Source of the DNA: an uncultured Eubacteriales bacterium
GTDB lineage: Bacteria > Bacillota > Clostridia > Christensenellales > Aristaeellaceae
DNA length: 64,000 bases
Assembly: GCA_900315315.1 (NCBI GenBank)
Contig: OMYT01000016.1
Location: 1-64,000, forward strand
Direction of reading: 5' to 3'
Shown here: positions 15,668 through 24,855 of the stretch, in pieces
Position numbering within the stretch: the stretch's first letter is position 1
Layout: each line of letters begins with the position of its first letter
The notes under the pieces: generated by a model
The model's database searches: none
What the model was told of the DNA's origin: nothing
The model's input: only the letters and a program-made list of their open reading frames with translations
Position numbers and translations under genes: made by a program

Positions 15668-18520
15668 TTAATATATTCCTCCCATCGCCTGCATCAGCGT
15701 TGTCATAGCGCTCATCACAGCTCCCTGGTCCGGACTGTCTCCGCCGATCAGCATCCGCAGATAATCCGCCGCATTCCGGATTGCCTGATACTGCGGGAGT
15801 CCCGGATCCATACCTGCCAGCTGTGTTTCCGCGCTGTCCAGCAGCTGATTCGCATCCCCGAACTGCTGCGTAGCACCCGGGCCGGCAGCCTGTCCCCGGT
15901 TCTCCTCGTTGTGCCAGGTACACACCGTGTTGGCGGATACCGCAGTGCCAAGGTATTCCTCAATCACATCCTGATATTTCGTTCCCAGCAGATTGTACAG
16001 CGGATGCCCCGGCGGAATTGTCACCACGCCTTTCTGCACGGGATTGGGACAATACTGCGAAGCCAGCATACCCGTATCCGCACAGACCGTCTGTGTGGTG
16101 TGCATCTGACAGCTGACCGTCGGCTGCGTTCCGTTGGCCCACCAGTCCGTCACAACACCGTAACCCATCTGGTCGTTCCGGCACGCTTCCGTTGCCAGCT
16201 GGCCGCTGACCGCGCACGTCGTTACCTTCACCAGACCGTAGTTGGATGGATCCCCGTCCAGGATATCCTTGTTCTCCAGGCCCTGATGGATCTTAGACAT
16301 ATAAGCCTGCCACAGCGGTGCCGCTGCGCCGGAACCTGTTGACTTGGAGCTCAGGGCCTTGTAGTTGTCGTGGCCGACCCAAAGGGCGGAAGCGTAATAT
16401 CCCGTGATCCCGGAGAAGAACACACCCTTCTGATCGGAGTTGGTGCCGGTCTTCCCGCCCACGGTCTGTCCCTTGATTTTGGCGGAAGTCCCGGTGCCAT
16501 GCGCCACCGCGTATTTCAGCATGTCCACAATCATCCAGCTCGTGCTGTCCGAAAAAACCCTCCGCCTGTCCTGGTGCTGATGCCCGTCCCACACAATATT
16601 GCCGTCAGAGTCGGAAATACCGAGCACGGAAATCGGCTCCTGATAGACTCCGCCGTTGGCCAGCACGCCGAAGGCAACCGTCATCTGCAGCGGAGTAATG
16701 CCGGAAGATCCGAGGGCAAGTCCGAACGGCGTTGCATCGATATGTTCGTCATCGATGCCCATCCGGTGCAGGAAGTCCACACTCCGGTCCACGCCCACCA
16801 TGGTCATCAGCGTCTGGGCTGCGGAGGTGTTATGTGACTTTGCCATCGCGGTCCGCAGTGTTTCAGGGCCCGTGTAACCGCCGCCGCCGTAGTTCTTCGG
16901 CCAGGAATCGTTTCCCTTGGCATCTTTCCAGCCGGAAATCGGTATGGGCATGTTGTAGACCACCGATGCCGGACTCCGGCCCAGCTCCAGCGCAGGTCCG
17001 TATACCGAGATCGGTTTGATGGAAGAACCGACAGGCATCTTCATATCTGTCGCACGGTTCAGCGTCTTCTGTGCGGTTACCTCAGTCCGGGAGCCGACAA
17101 TCGCCTTCAGTTCACCCGTCCGGTAGTCCAGTACCGCACAGGCTGCCTGGGGTTCGATCGTCTCCGTATACGTGCCGTCGGAATTCTTTGTGCGGAAGAT
17201 CTTGTCCTGCGGATCCCGCAGTGACGGGTATTTGCTCCAGTTCTGCAGCGTGCTTTCAACCGTTTCCTGGATTGCCGGATCGATCGCCAGCTGCACATGA
17301 TAACCGCCCGTCCGGAACTTATTCTCCATGGCGGCACGGTTCGTCGCGTTGTTCTCCAGGCCGTTCAGTTCCAGCAGGATCTGCACGACTTCCTTCACCG
17401 CATATTCAACATAGTGGGGATATTGGTAAAGGCTCTTGCCGGTCGTCGGTCCTTCCGGCAGTACATTAGCCGTCGCAGGATTCAGTGCCTCCTCATACTG
17501 TTCCCGAGTGATGAACTGGTTTTCATACATACACCGCAGCACATAGTTCGTCCGGTTGTTGGTCACCGCTTCGAAATCCCTGTCCTCGCTCTTGCGGGTG
17601 TAGAGATTCCGCCGCGGATTGTAATAGTACGGGTTGTTTGTCGTTCCGGCCAGCATGGCGCATTCCCGGATCGTCAGATCCCCCAGGTCCTTGCCGAAAT
17701 AGCCCTGCGCCGCCACCTGCACGCCATAATAGTTCTCTCCCAGATAGATCGTGTTCAGATAGCTTTCAAGGATCTGATCCTTCGTGTAGCGTTTTTCCAG
17801 TTGCAGAGATAGATAGGCCTCCTGGATTTTACGTTTGTAGCTCTGTTCCGAGCTTAGGAGTGTGTTTTTGATCAGCTGCTGCGTGATCGTCGACCCGCCC
17901 TGCGTCCCCGAGGAGGTCATGTTGGCGACGAACGCACCAACAATACGCTTCAGGTCAACGCCGTCATGCGAATAAAACCGTGAATCTTCCACCGCAATAA
18001 AAGCGTTCCGCAGGTTCCGTGGAATCGCGTCCAGCGAGACCAGCACACGGTTCTCTGTTCCCTTGTATTCCGTGATCAGGTTCTTGTTCCGGTCATATAT
18101 GAAGGATGTCTGGGCCTGGCTGTCCAGCGCCACTAGGTTCAGTTCCGGCGCGGTATCCACATAGCCCTTCGCGATACCGAGCACCGCTCCGGCAGCCGCC
18201 ACGCCGGCCAGCAGACCGATTACCAGCAGAACCCGTACCGTGTTGAGCAACACGCTGACGACAAAATTCGGTTTCCGGGTCTCGGGCCGGAAAATACTGC
18301 GGGGTTCCGGTTTTTCCTCCGGTTCCTCCCATTCATCTTCGTCTTCCGCTCCCCAGGTTCCCGCTTCATAGTCGCCGTAAGCTTCCGGGGAGAATTCTTC
18401 ATAAAAAGCGTCGTCAGGGACTTCCCCATCCCCGGCGTCACGGCCTTCCGGCCGTTCTTCCTCCGGGTAGCGGAGTTCCTCCCCGTCATATCCGACTGTC
18501 TTCTTTTTCTTTCCGAACAT
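15668..18520 (-). CDS. Class A penicillin-binding protein (glycosyltransferase/transpeptidase)
   Basis: A 950-residue bifunctional peptidoglycan synthase. An acidic cytoplasmic tail (MFGKKKKTVGYDGEE...) precedes one membrane helix (NTVRVLLVIGLLAGVAAAGA). The GT51 domain shows EDSRFYSHDGVD and GGSTITQQLIKN. The transpeptidase domain shows SSIK (SxxK), SHN (SxN) and GGKTGTNSDQKG (KTG). A long C-terminal extension has several Cys and a Gln-rich stretch and ends in a helical tail. The start at 18520 has GGAGGAG seven bases away; the frame is open for 66 codons further upstream, but that part crosses the promoter and terminator. It leads a PBP, L,D-transpeptidase, CvpA operon. Confidence 0.95.
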   Translation of the reverse strand: MFGKKKKTVGYDGEELRYPEEERPEGRDAGDGEVPDDAFYEEFSPEAYGDYEAGTWGAEDEDEWEEPEEKPEPRSIFRPETRKPNFVVSVLLNTVRVLLVIGLLAGVAAAGAVLGIAKGYVDTAPELNLVALDSQAQTSFIYDRNKNLITEYKGTENRVLVSLDAIPRNLRNAFIAVEDSRFYSHDGVDLKRIVGAFVANMTSSGTQGGSTITQQLIKNTLLSSEQSYKRKIQEAYLSLQLEKRYTKDQILESYLNTIYLGENYYGVQVAAQGYFGKDLGDLTIRECAMLAGTTNNPYYYNPRRNLYTRKSEDRDFEAVTNNRTNYVLRCMYENQFITREQYEEALNPATANVLPEGPTTGKSLYQYPHYVEYAVKEVVQILLELNGLENNATNRAAMENKFRTGGYHVQLAIDPAIQETVESTLQNWSKYPSLRDPQDKIFRTKNSDGTYTETIEPQAACAVLDYRTGELKAIVGSRTEVTAQKTLNRATDMKMPVGSSIKPISVYGPALELGRSPASVVYNMPIPISGWKDAKGNDSWPKNYGGGGYTGPETLRTAMAKSHNTSAAQTLMTMVGVDRSVDFLHRMGIDDEHIDATPFGLALGSSGITPLQMTVAFGVLANGGVYQEPISVLGISDSDGNIVWDGHQHQDRRRVFSDSTSWMIVDMLKYAVAHGTGTSAKIKGQTVGGKTGTNSDQKGVFFSGITGYYASALWVGHDNYKALSSKSTGSGAAAPLWQAYMSKIHQGLENKDILDGDPSNYGLVKVTTCAVSGQLATEACRNDQMGYGVVTDWWANGTQPTVSCQMHTTQTVCADTGMLASQYCPNPVQKGVVTIPPGHPLYNLLGTKYQDVIEEYLGTAVSANTVCTWHNEENRGQAAGPGATQQFGDANQLLDSAETQLAGMDPGLPQYQAIRNAADYLRMLIGGDSPDQGAVMSAMTTLMQAMGGIY

Positions 18521-18578
18521 GCTTCTCCTCCGGTTGTCATGCCTCGCCAGTCTCAAAACGTTTATAGCAAGACATTTT

Positions 18579-18607
18579 ATTTTACCATATTTTGTGTCCC
18601 TTGTCCA
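18579..18607 (-). promoter_or_regulatory. Promoter of the PBP operon
   Basis: On the minus strand TGGACA and TAAAAT lie 17 bases apart, about 60 bases before the PBP start codon and just after the terminator of the ABC operon. Confidence 0.55.
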
Positions 18608-18613
18608 AAGTCG

Positions 18614-18645
18614 AAAAAGTGCCCCGCCTTTATAAGACGGGACAC
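18614..18645 (-). terminator. Intrinsic terminator of the ABC transporter operon
   Basis: Minus strand: a 12-base-pair stem GTGTCCCGTCTT/AAGGCGGGGCAC (two G-T pairs) with a TATA-like loop, then five T. It lies about 80 bases after the substrate-binding protein gene. Confidence 0.85.
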
Positions 18646-18679
18646 TGACAAACTTCATTTCTTTTCTCAGACATGATAA

Positions 18680-18714
18680 CCGAAAGGGGCTTGGAAGAGC
18701 GATCGGAAAGCCCC
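18680..18714 (+). repeat. Short copy of nested-hairpin repeat
   Basis: CGAAAGGGGCTTGGAAGAGC then GATCGGAAAGCCCC. The arms GGGGCTT/AAGCCCC pair. It sits seven bases from the stop codon of the substrate-binding protein gene. Confidence 0.7.
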
Positions 18715-18721
18715 GCAATCT

Positions 18722-20227
18722 TTACTTCAGATACGCTTCCAGCTGCGTATTGGCCGCCTCCAGATACTTCTCCATTCCGGCAGTCTCCAGCGCCTCAAGG
18801 AACTTCGGCAGCTCGGTTTCCGGATCTGTCGCGCCGCAGTCCAGCGCCAGGGCATACTGAGCAGCCACGTTGCCCAGCTGAGCCATCTCGTTGGCAACTT
18901 CCGTATTGTCGAACACAAACCCCAGGCATGGAACCGCTTTCGCGCCGGCATAGTAAGCCTTGAAAGCCTCTCGGAAGCCTGCGCCTTCGGCGGCAGTGTC
19001 AGGAAGGATCGTCACGTTGCCCATGCCGTTGGTCCAGGGGCTGTAGGTTGCCCGGGCGTCAGCGTTGAACTCGATCAGACCGTCCGCATTCTTCGTGTAG
19101 TGGATCCCTTCCACGCCGTAGTTCAGCAGGGTCATCAGATAGGGGTCACTGTTCAGCAGCGCCAGGAACTTGAAGCTTTCTTCCGGATGTTCGGAAGCGG
19201 TAGTGATCGCCATCATAGCACCCTGGGAGGCTGTGGTGTCCACATAGGGCTCGGTGCAGGGCACGAAGGCCACTTCGATGCCGCGGGCCAGCACGTCGGC
19301 AGAATACTCATAGCCGTATGCGTAGCTCTGCGTGCCGATCAGATAATCGCCAGTCTTCTGGGCATTGCTCCGGGCATCATTGGAGGTTTCAGCCACCGCC
19401 AGCGCGGGATCGATATACCCGGCCTCGTAGTATTCATGTACCTTGTCGACGAAAGCCTTATACTCGGGGGTGGCAAACTTGTTCAGAATCTTGTTGCCGT
19501 AGGCGCCTTCGGCGGAAACATCCTCGGGATTCAGGTAGTAGCTCAGCAGGTTGGTGGAGCCTGCGTCACCAGCGATGATGATGGAGTTGGTTACCATGCG
19601 TTCGAGCACCATCGGCTCAATCAGGAAGGGATAAAAACTGTCGCCCTTGACTTCCTTCGCCTTGGCAAAGATCTCACCGAAACCGAAGAATCCCTTTTCC
19701 TTGATGTCATCCAGCGTATAGCCCAGTTCATTCAGCAGGGTCACATTCACGTCCCAGGTATTCTGGGTGGCGGTATCCTTGAAGCCGTTCACGGCATAGA
19801 CTCCTTTGCCTTCCGCGCCTTCAATGGTAGCAGCCTGCATCAGGGATTCAGGAATCGCAGCCTTCAGGTCCGCACCGTACTGCTCCATCAGGTCATCCAG
19901 CTTGAGGAAATAGCCCTGCTTGGCAAAGCTGTTGTATTCATCTGCGCTCCAGGAGCAGGTGAAGACCATATCCAGGCCGGTATCGCCGGAAACCAGCGCG
20001 TTCACGGCTTTCTCATCGAAGTCACCCCAGGTCCCCCAGATGACTTCCAGCTTCGCGCCAACCTTGTCGGCAATGTACTCGTTGACCGCTTCCAGCACAG
20101 CCGTGTCATCGGACACATTGCTGCCGTGGAACATGATCGTGATAGTGGGCAGATCATCCGCCTGCGCGAAAGAACACAGGGAGAGGATCAGAGCCAGGGA
20201 AAGAATCAGACTGACCAGTTTACGCAT
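18722..20227 (-). CDS. Sugar ABC transporter substrate-binding protein (LplA-like)
   Basis: A 501-residue exported binding protein. The signal peptide ends LCSFAQA and is followed by the mature start DDLPTITIMFHGSNVSDD. The body has the two-lobe pattern of family 1 solute-binding proteins, and the C-terminal third (FDNTEVANEMAQLGNVAAQY...) resembles the DUF3502 module found on oligosaccharide-binding proteins of Clostridia. There is no clear lipobox, since the Cys follows Leu. It is the last gene behind the two permease genes, 45 bases after them. The ATPase is not encoded here, as is common when a shared MsmX-type ATPase serves many CUT1 systems. The ligand is unknown; the divergent phosphorylase suggests a beta-linked disaccharide. 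Confidence 0.88.
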   Translation of the reverse strand: MRKLVSLILSLALILSLCSFAQADDLPTITIMFHGSNVSDDTAVLEAVNEYIADKVGAKLEVIWGTWGDFDEKAVNALVSGDTGLDMVFTCSWSADEYNSFAKQGYFLKLDDLMEQYGADLKAAIPESLMQAATIEGAEGKGVYAVNGFKDTATQNTWDVNVTLLNELGYTLDDIKEKGFFGFGEIFAKAKEVKGDSFYPFLIEPMVLERMVTNSIIIAGDAGSTNLLSYYLNPEDVSAEGAYGNKILNKFATPEYKAFVDKVHEYYEAGYIDPALAVAETSNDARSNAQKTGDYLIGTQSYAYGYEYSADVLARGIEVAFVPCTEPYVDTTASQGAMMAITTASEHPEESFKFLALLNSDPYLMTLLNYGVEGIHYTKNADGLIEFNADARATYSPWTNGMGNVTILPDTAAEGAGFREAFKAYYAGAKAVPCLGFVFDNTEVANEMAQLGNVAAQYALALDCGATDPETELPKFLEALETAGMEKYLEAANTQLEAYLK

Positions 20228-20272
20228 ATTAGGTTCCTCCTTTTATTTTTCAGAGCTTTGCAGCTCCAAATT

Positions 20273-21208
20273 TCATCCTTTCACACTTCCCACCGTCAGC
20301 CCCGCAACCACGAATCTCTGGAAGAACGGATAAGCGCAGGCGATCGGCAGCACGATGAACACCACCAGTGCCATCTTCAGCGACTGGGACGGCAGCGCCA
20401 TCGCCGCCTTTGACGCGTCCGCCCCCAGCATGGCTGAGTTTTTAGCCAGGAAATCAGCATTTCGCTGCATCCGCATCAACAGGTACTGCAGGGGAATGAT
20501 TTGCATGTTCTTATTGATGTACAGCAGACTCAGGAACCATTCATTCCAGTATCCGATGGCATACAGCAGGGTGATCGTCGCGATGCCGGGCGTTACGATC
20601 GGGAGAACAATCCGAACCAGCGTGGAATACTCGCCGCTGCCGTCAATGGTCGCTGCTTCGATCAGCTCCCCCGGGACCGTCGTCTGGAAAAATGTCCGCA
20701 TGATAATCACGCTGAACGGGCTGAACATTGCCGGAACGATCAGAGCCGCATAGTTGTCCGATAATCCGAGCACGCTCTTGCAGATTACAAAGGTCGGCAC
20801 CAGGCCTCCGCCGAAAATCATCGTAAAGAAGCTGAGGAAATTAAAGAATCCGCGGTAGCTGTAATCCTTCCGGTACAGCGGATAGGCATACAGCACAGTG
20901 ATCGTTACGGCCAGCGCCGTACCTACGATCGTGATCAGGAAGGAGTTGAAATAACTCCGCCACAGCTGGTCGCCCAGTTGGAAAGTATATTCGTACGCTT
21001 GGGTTGACCATTCCACCGGCGCAAACGAATATCCGACCTGGCGAATGGAATCCTCCGATGAGAAGGAGATGATGATAACAAAGATAAACGGAATAATGCA
21101 GAGCAAAGCGAACAGGCCGAGAACCACATGGAAACCCGCCTGAGCTCCCGGGCTGAAACGGTTCAGTGTCCCGGAACTCTTTTTCCTTTCTTTCGCAATG
21201 GTTGTCAT
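20273..21208 (-). CDS. Carbohydrate ABC transporter permease (MalG/LplC type)
   Basis: A 311-residue permease with six predicted helices. The first (FHVVLGLFALLCIIPFIFVI) and the EAA-type loop ELIEAATIDGSGEYSTLVRIVLP facing the ATPase are plain. The C-terminus ends with PFFQRFVVAGLTVGSVKG, typical of this subfamily. The start at ATG 21208 lies nine bases after GGGAG; a second ATG fifteen bases earlier has no ribosome site. It lies between the LplB-type permease and the binding protein genes. Confidence 0.9.
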   Translation of the reverse strand: MTTIAKERKKSSGTLNRFSPGAQAGFHVVLGLFALLCIIPFIFVIIISFSSEDSIRQVGYSFAPVEWSTQAYEYTFQLGDQLWRSYFNSFLITIVGTALAVTITVLYAYPLYRKDYSYRGFFNFLSFFTMIFGGGLVPTFVICKSVLGLSDNYAALIVPAMFSPFSVIIMRTFFQTTVPGELIEAATIDGSGEYSTLVRIVLPIVTPGIATITLLYAIGYWNEWFLSLLYINKNMQIIPLQYLLMRMQRNADFLAKNSAMLGADASKAAMALPSQSLKMALVVFIVLPIACAYPFFQRFVVAGLTVGSVKG

Positions 21209-21229
21209 CTTTTTCTCTCCCATTCATTT

Positions 21230-21247
21230 GCCGAAGGTCCAGCCGCG
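21230..21247 (+). repeat. Truncated copy of nested-hairpin repeat
   Basis: GCCGAAGGTCCAGCCGCG matches only the left arm of the family. It lies between the two permease genes. Confidence 0.45.
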
Positions 21248-21280
21248 AAACATCTTCATTTTACTCTGTTGGACACTTCA

Positions 21281-22228
21281 TCAGAATAACGAACTGTCCG
21301 GATCAATTTTCCTCACAATCGCATTCGTTCCCACAATACACACCAGTCCGACCGCGCTTTGCAGGAAACCTGCCGCGGAACTCATCCCCAGGTTATGGGT
21401 GTTGGCATAAGCCCGATACACAAATGTATCAACCACCTGCGTCACGGGATACAGCGACCCGGAATTCTGCGGCACGTTATAGAACAGTCCGAAATCCGCG
21501 TTGAAGATCTTGCCTACATTCATGATCAGCAGGATGATGATCATCGTGCGGATGTTGGGCAAAGTCACATACCGGACCTGCTGCCACTTTGTGGCGCCGT
21601 CGATCGCAGCTGCCTCATACTGAGTGGTATCAATGCCGGTGATCGCCGCCAGATACAGCACCGTCGAGTATCCGACATTCTTCCACAGGTTGCACAATGT
21701 CAGGATCAGCGGCCACCACGTCGTGTCGTGATAAAAGTTGGTCACCGATCCGCCTCCGGCTTTCTGTATCGCGTTGATCATCCCGCTTGTCGGATCAAGG
21801 AACGCCAGAACAAAGTAGCTCGCCACAACCCAGCTCAGGAAGTAAGGGAAAAACATCATCGTCTGATATGTCTTTGCAATGAAGCGGGTACTCAGTTCGC
21901 TCATCATCACCGCGAAGGCCACCGAAATAATCAGTCCCAGCACAATCCACAGAATGTTGTACCCCAGGGTGTTGCGGATCATAACCGCGGTGTCCGGTCC
22001 CTTCAGAAACTCAAAGTTCTTCAACCCGACCCATTCGGACTTAAGGATATTGTTCCAGAAAGTATTGGGCTTGAACGCCCTGTAATTCTTGAAGGCAATC
22101 GTAATTCCCAGCATTGGCAGATAGCGGAGAAGCAGCAGCCACACGGCGCCCGGCAGCAGCATTGTGGTCAGCCAGAAGTTCTTCTTCCGCTTTGCGGATA
22201 TGATCCCGCCGTGTCCGTTGCTGCTCAT
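21281..22228 (-). CDS. Sugar ABC transporter permease (LplB type)
   Basis: A 315-residue permease. After a short basic tail (SAKRKKNFW) comes a first helix TTMLLPGAVWLLLLRYLPMLG, then ITIAFKNYRAF, a motif very common in LplB proteins. The cytoplasmic EAA loop reads YEAAAIDGATKWQQVRYVTLPNI. The C-terminal helix is SAVGLVCIVGTNAIVRKI. The start at ATG 22228 follows AAAGGGGGAG. It is the first gene of the minus-strand transporter operon and diverges from the GH94 gene across 224 bases. Confidence 0.9.
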   Translation of the reverse strand: MSSNGHGGIISAKRKKNFWLTTMLLPGAVWLLLLRYLPMLGITIAFKNYRAFKPNTFWNNILKSEWVGLKNFEFLKGPDTAVMIRNTLGYNILWIVLGLIISVAFAVMMSELSTRFIAKTYQTMMFFPYFLSWVVASYFVLAFLDPTSGMINAIQKAGGGSVTNFYHDTTWWPLILTLCNLWKNVGYSTVLYLAAITGIDTTQYEAAAIDGATKWQQVRYVTLPNIRTMIIILLIMNVGKIFNADFGLFYNVPQNSGSLYPVTQVVDTFVYRAYANTHNLGMSSAAGFLQSAVGLVCIVGTNAIVRKIDPDSSLF

Positions 22229-22452
22229 GTTTCTCCCCCTTTCGCCGTTATTCATGTCGCATCTGGTGTTCTGATGATAACAAAAAGACATTTTCTGTGT
22301 CATTATCCCCAATTGCGATTTCTTGACTTTTCTTGTGCATCGGTTTTTGATGACAACCGGAATCAAAAATAAACAACCCTGTCCCTTCCCCGTTCTCTTC
22401 CTCTTTTGATACAATAAAACCACAAACCTGCCATAAAGGAGCGTAACACCAT
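22229..22452. promoter_or_regulatory. Divergent control region between ABC operon and GH94 gene
   Basis: Toward the GH94 gene there is a TACAAT -10 box at 22410-22415 but no good -35, which would fit an activator-dependent promoter. Toward the transporter I see only weak boxes. The response regulator encoded at 29.3 kb is a candidate activator. No riboswitch fold was recognised. Confidence 0.35.
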
Positions 22453-24855
22453 ATGCAGTACGGTTATTTTGATGATACCGCCCGGGAATATGTCATCGAT
22501 CATGTTGATGTCCCCGTTTCCCTGACCAATTACCTGGGCACCCAGCGCATGGGGGCCGTCATCTCCCACAATGCCGGCGGCTACTGCTGGCTGGACAGTC
22601 CCCAGCACCGCCGTATCACCCGTTTCCGGCCAAACGGCATACCGATGGACTGGCCCGGCCATTACGTCTATCTCCGGGATGACGGGAACGGGGATTACTG
22701 GTCCCTCAGCTGGCAGCCTGTCGGCCTTTCCCTGGATCAGGCAAAGTACGAAGCGCGCCACGGCCTGAGTTATTCCGTCTTCACCTGTGATTATGCCGGC
22801 ATCCGTGCTTCGGAAACCCTCTTTATTCCCCGGGAGCAGGGGACGGATGATCCGGTGGAGATCTTTGATGTCCGTGTTCGCAATCTTTCTGACAGGGAGC
22901 GGACGCTCAGTGTCTTCGGCTATGTGGAATTCTCCTTCCATGAGATCGATATGGATAACCAGAACTTCCAGATGAGTCTTTATGCCGCTGGTTCCCATTT
23001 CCGGAACGGTGCCTGCCTCAATGAACTGCATTATGAACCCGGCTGCTTCCAGTTCTTCGCCGGAAACTTTGAACCTGATGGGCATGACGGTGTCCGTGAC
23101 GCCTTTATCGGTTCTTACCGGACTGAACGCAATCCCGTCGCGGTCGAACAGGGTGCCCTCTCCGGCAGCACGGAACTGGGCGGCAACGTCTGCGGCGCCC
23201 TTCAAAAGAAGCTGGTCTTGCAGCCGGGAGAAGAGAAGCGTATTCTCTTTTATCTGGGCACCGGGAACGATGACGCTGCGCAGCGTGCCCGCCGTAAATA
23301 TAATGAGGCTGGCACAGACCGGGCCTTTGCCAACCTGCGGGCTTTCTGGGATGAAAAACTTTCCGCCCTGCAGATCTCCACGCCCCATGAGAATATGAAT
23401 CGTTCCCTGAATATCTGGAACTATTACCAAAGCGAGATCAACGTCCTCTTCTCCCGCTTTGCCTCCTTTATCGAGGTCGGCGGACGCACGGGCCTGGGTT
23501 ACCGGGATACGGCGCAGGACGCCATGTGCATCCCGCACGGGGAGCCGGACGGCTGCATGATGCGCATTCGTCAGCTTCTCCGCGGGCAAATGCAGGAAGG
23601 CTACGGGCTTCACCTCTTCGATCCCTCCGTCCTCGAGGCCCGGGATGACGGGTCCGTCAAAACGCCCACTGTCATCCCCGAGGCAGATAAGAAAAGTATG
23701 CTCCACGGTATCGAAGACGCCTGCGCGGATGACGCTCTCTGGCTGATCCCCGCCATCGTGGAAAACATCCGGGAGAGCGGCAATCTGAGCTTTTTTGACG
23801 AGGTGATCCCCTATGCGGATGATGGGAAAGCCACCGTCTGGGAGCACATGAAAGCCATCCTGGATTTCTCGTACGGCCAGATCGGCGTCCACGGCATAAC
23901 CAAAGGTCTGCGGGCGGACTGGAATGACTGCCTGAACCTCGGCGGCGGCGAAAGCGCCATGGTCGCCTTCCTGCTCATCTGGGCTTCCAATCACTTCATT
24001 GATGCCGCCATAGCGCTGGGCCGCAACGAGGATGCCGAACATTATACGGAACTCCGGGCCCGCATGACCGAAACCTGCCGGAAAGCCCTCTGGGACGGGA
24101 ATTGGTTCCTCCGCGGTTTCACCGCGGAGGGCGATCCGATCGGCAGCAGCACTGCGAGGGAGGGCAAGATACATCTGGAAAGCAACACCTGGGCTGTCAT
24201 TTCCGGCGCCGCCACTGAAGCGCAGGGATGCTCCTGCATGGACAGTGTGGATGAATGGCTTTACACTCCCTACGGTCTGATGCTGAACGCGCCCTCCTTC
24301 CGGACCATTGACGACAGCATCGGGTTTGTCACCCGGGTTTATCCAGGGGTGAAAGAAAACGGCGCGATCTTCAGCCATCCGAACCCCTGGGCCTGGGTAG
24401 CGGAATGCCTGCTCGGCCGCGGCGGACGAGCCATGAAGTTCTATGACGCGCTCCTTCCGGAAAACCAGAACGACCAGATGGAAATCCGTCAGGCAGAACC
24501 CTATTCCTACTGCCAGTTCATCATGGGCCGGGACCATACCGCTTTCGGCCGGGCACGGCATCCTTTTATGACCGGGTCATCCGGTTGGAGCTATTATGCC
24601 GCGACCCGCTATATCCTCGGCATCCGTCCGGGTTTTGACTCCCTGACCGTTGACCCCTGCATTCCGGCAGAGTGGAACGGTTTCACCGCTGTCCGCAAAT
24701 GGCGCGGAGCCGCCTATCATATCACCGTTTCCAATCCTGACCACGTGGAAAAAGGCGTCGTCTCCCTCGAGGTTGACGGTCAGAAAACGGACCGCATCCC
24801 CGTTTTCACTTCAGGTACTCATGAAATCAAGATTACGATGGGGGTATCACAATGA
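22453..24855 (+). CDS. chbP: GH94 phosphorylase, N,N'-diacetylchitobiose phosphorylase-like
   Basis: An 800-residue cytoplasmic inverting phosphorylase, full length for the family. It begins MQYGYFDDTAREYVI with TNYLGT and VISHNAGGYCW, and the catalytic loop is GLRADWNDCLNLGGGES, whose second Asp falls at residue 492. ASFIEVGGRTGLGYRDTAQDA and VYPGVKENGAIFSHPNPWAWVAE agree closely with what I remember of the Vibrio chitobiose phosphorylase, rather than with cellobiose phosphorylases. It would split an imported disaccharide with phosphate into a sugar-1-phosphate and a free sugar. Cellobionate or cellobiose specificity is the alternative. Its stop overlaps the phosphohexomutase start by four bases, so the sugar-1-phosphate is likely handed on. 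Confidence 0.8.
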   Translation: MQYGYFDDTAREYVIDHVDVPVSLTNYLGTQRMGAVISHNAGGYCWLDSPQHRRITRFRPNGIPMDWPGHYVYLRDDGNGDYWSLSWQPVGLSLDQAKYEARHGLSYSVFTCDYAGIRASETLFIPREQGTDDPVEIFDVRVRNLSDRERTLSVFGYVEFSFHEIDMDNQNFQMSLYAAGSHFRNGACLNELHYEPGCFQFFAGNFEPDGHDGVRDAFIGSYRTERNPVAVEQGALSGSTELGGNVCGALQKKLVLQPGEEKRILFYLGTGNDDAAQRARRKYNEAGTDRAFANLRAFWDEKLSALQISTPHENMNRSLNIWNYYQSEINVLFSRFASFIEVGGRTGLGYRDTAQDAMCIPHGEPDGCMMRIRQLLRGQMQEGYGLHLFDPSVLEARDDGSVKTPTVIPEADKKSMLHGIEDACADDALWLIPAIVENIRESGNLSFFDEVIPYADDGKATVWEHMKAILDFSYGQIGVHGITKGLRADWNDCLNLGGGESAMVAFLLIWASNHFIDAAIALGRNEDAEHYTELRARMTETCRKALWDGNWFLRGFTAEGDPIGSSTAREGKIHLESNTWAVISGAATEAQGCSCMDSVDEWLYTPYGLMLNAPSFRTIDDSIGFVTRVYPGVKENGAIFSHPNPWAWVAECLLGRGGRAMKFYDALLPENQNDQMEIRQAEPYSYCQFIMGRDHTAFGRARHPFMTGSSGWSYYAATRYILGIRPGFDSLTVDPCIPAEWNGFTAVRKWRGAAYHITVSNPDHVEKGVVSLEVDGQKTDRIPVFTSGTHEIKITMGVSQ

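Noticed and set aside
22363-24561. 732-codon open frame antisense to the GH94 gene
   Set aside because: The plus strand encodes a full GH94 protein; the antisense frame has no recognisable domain.
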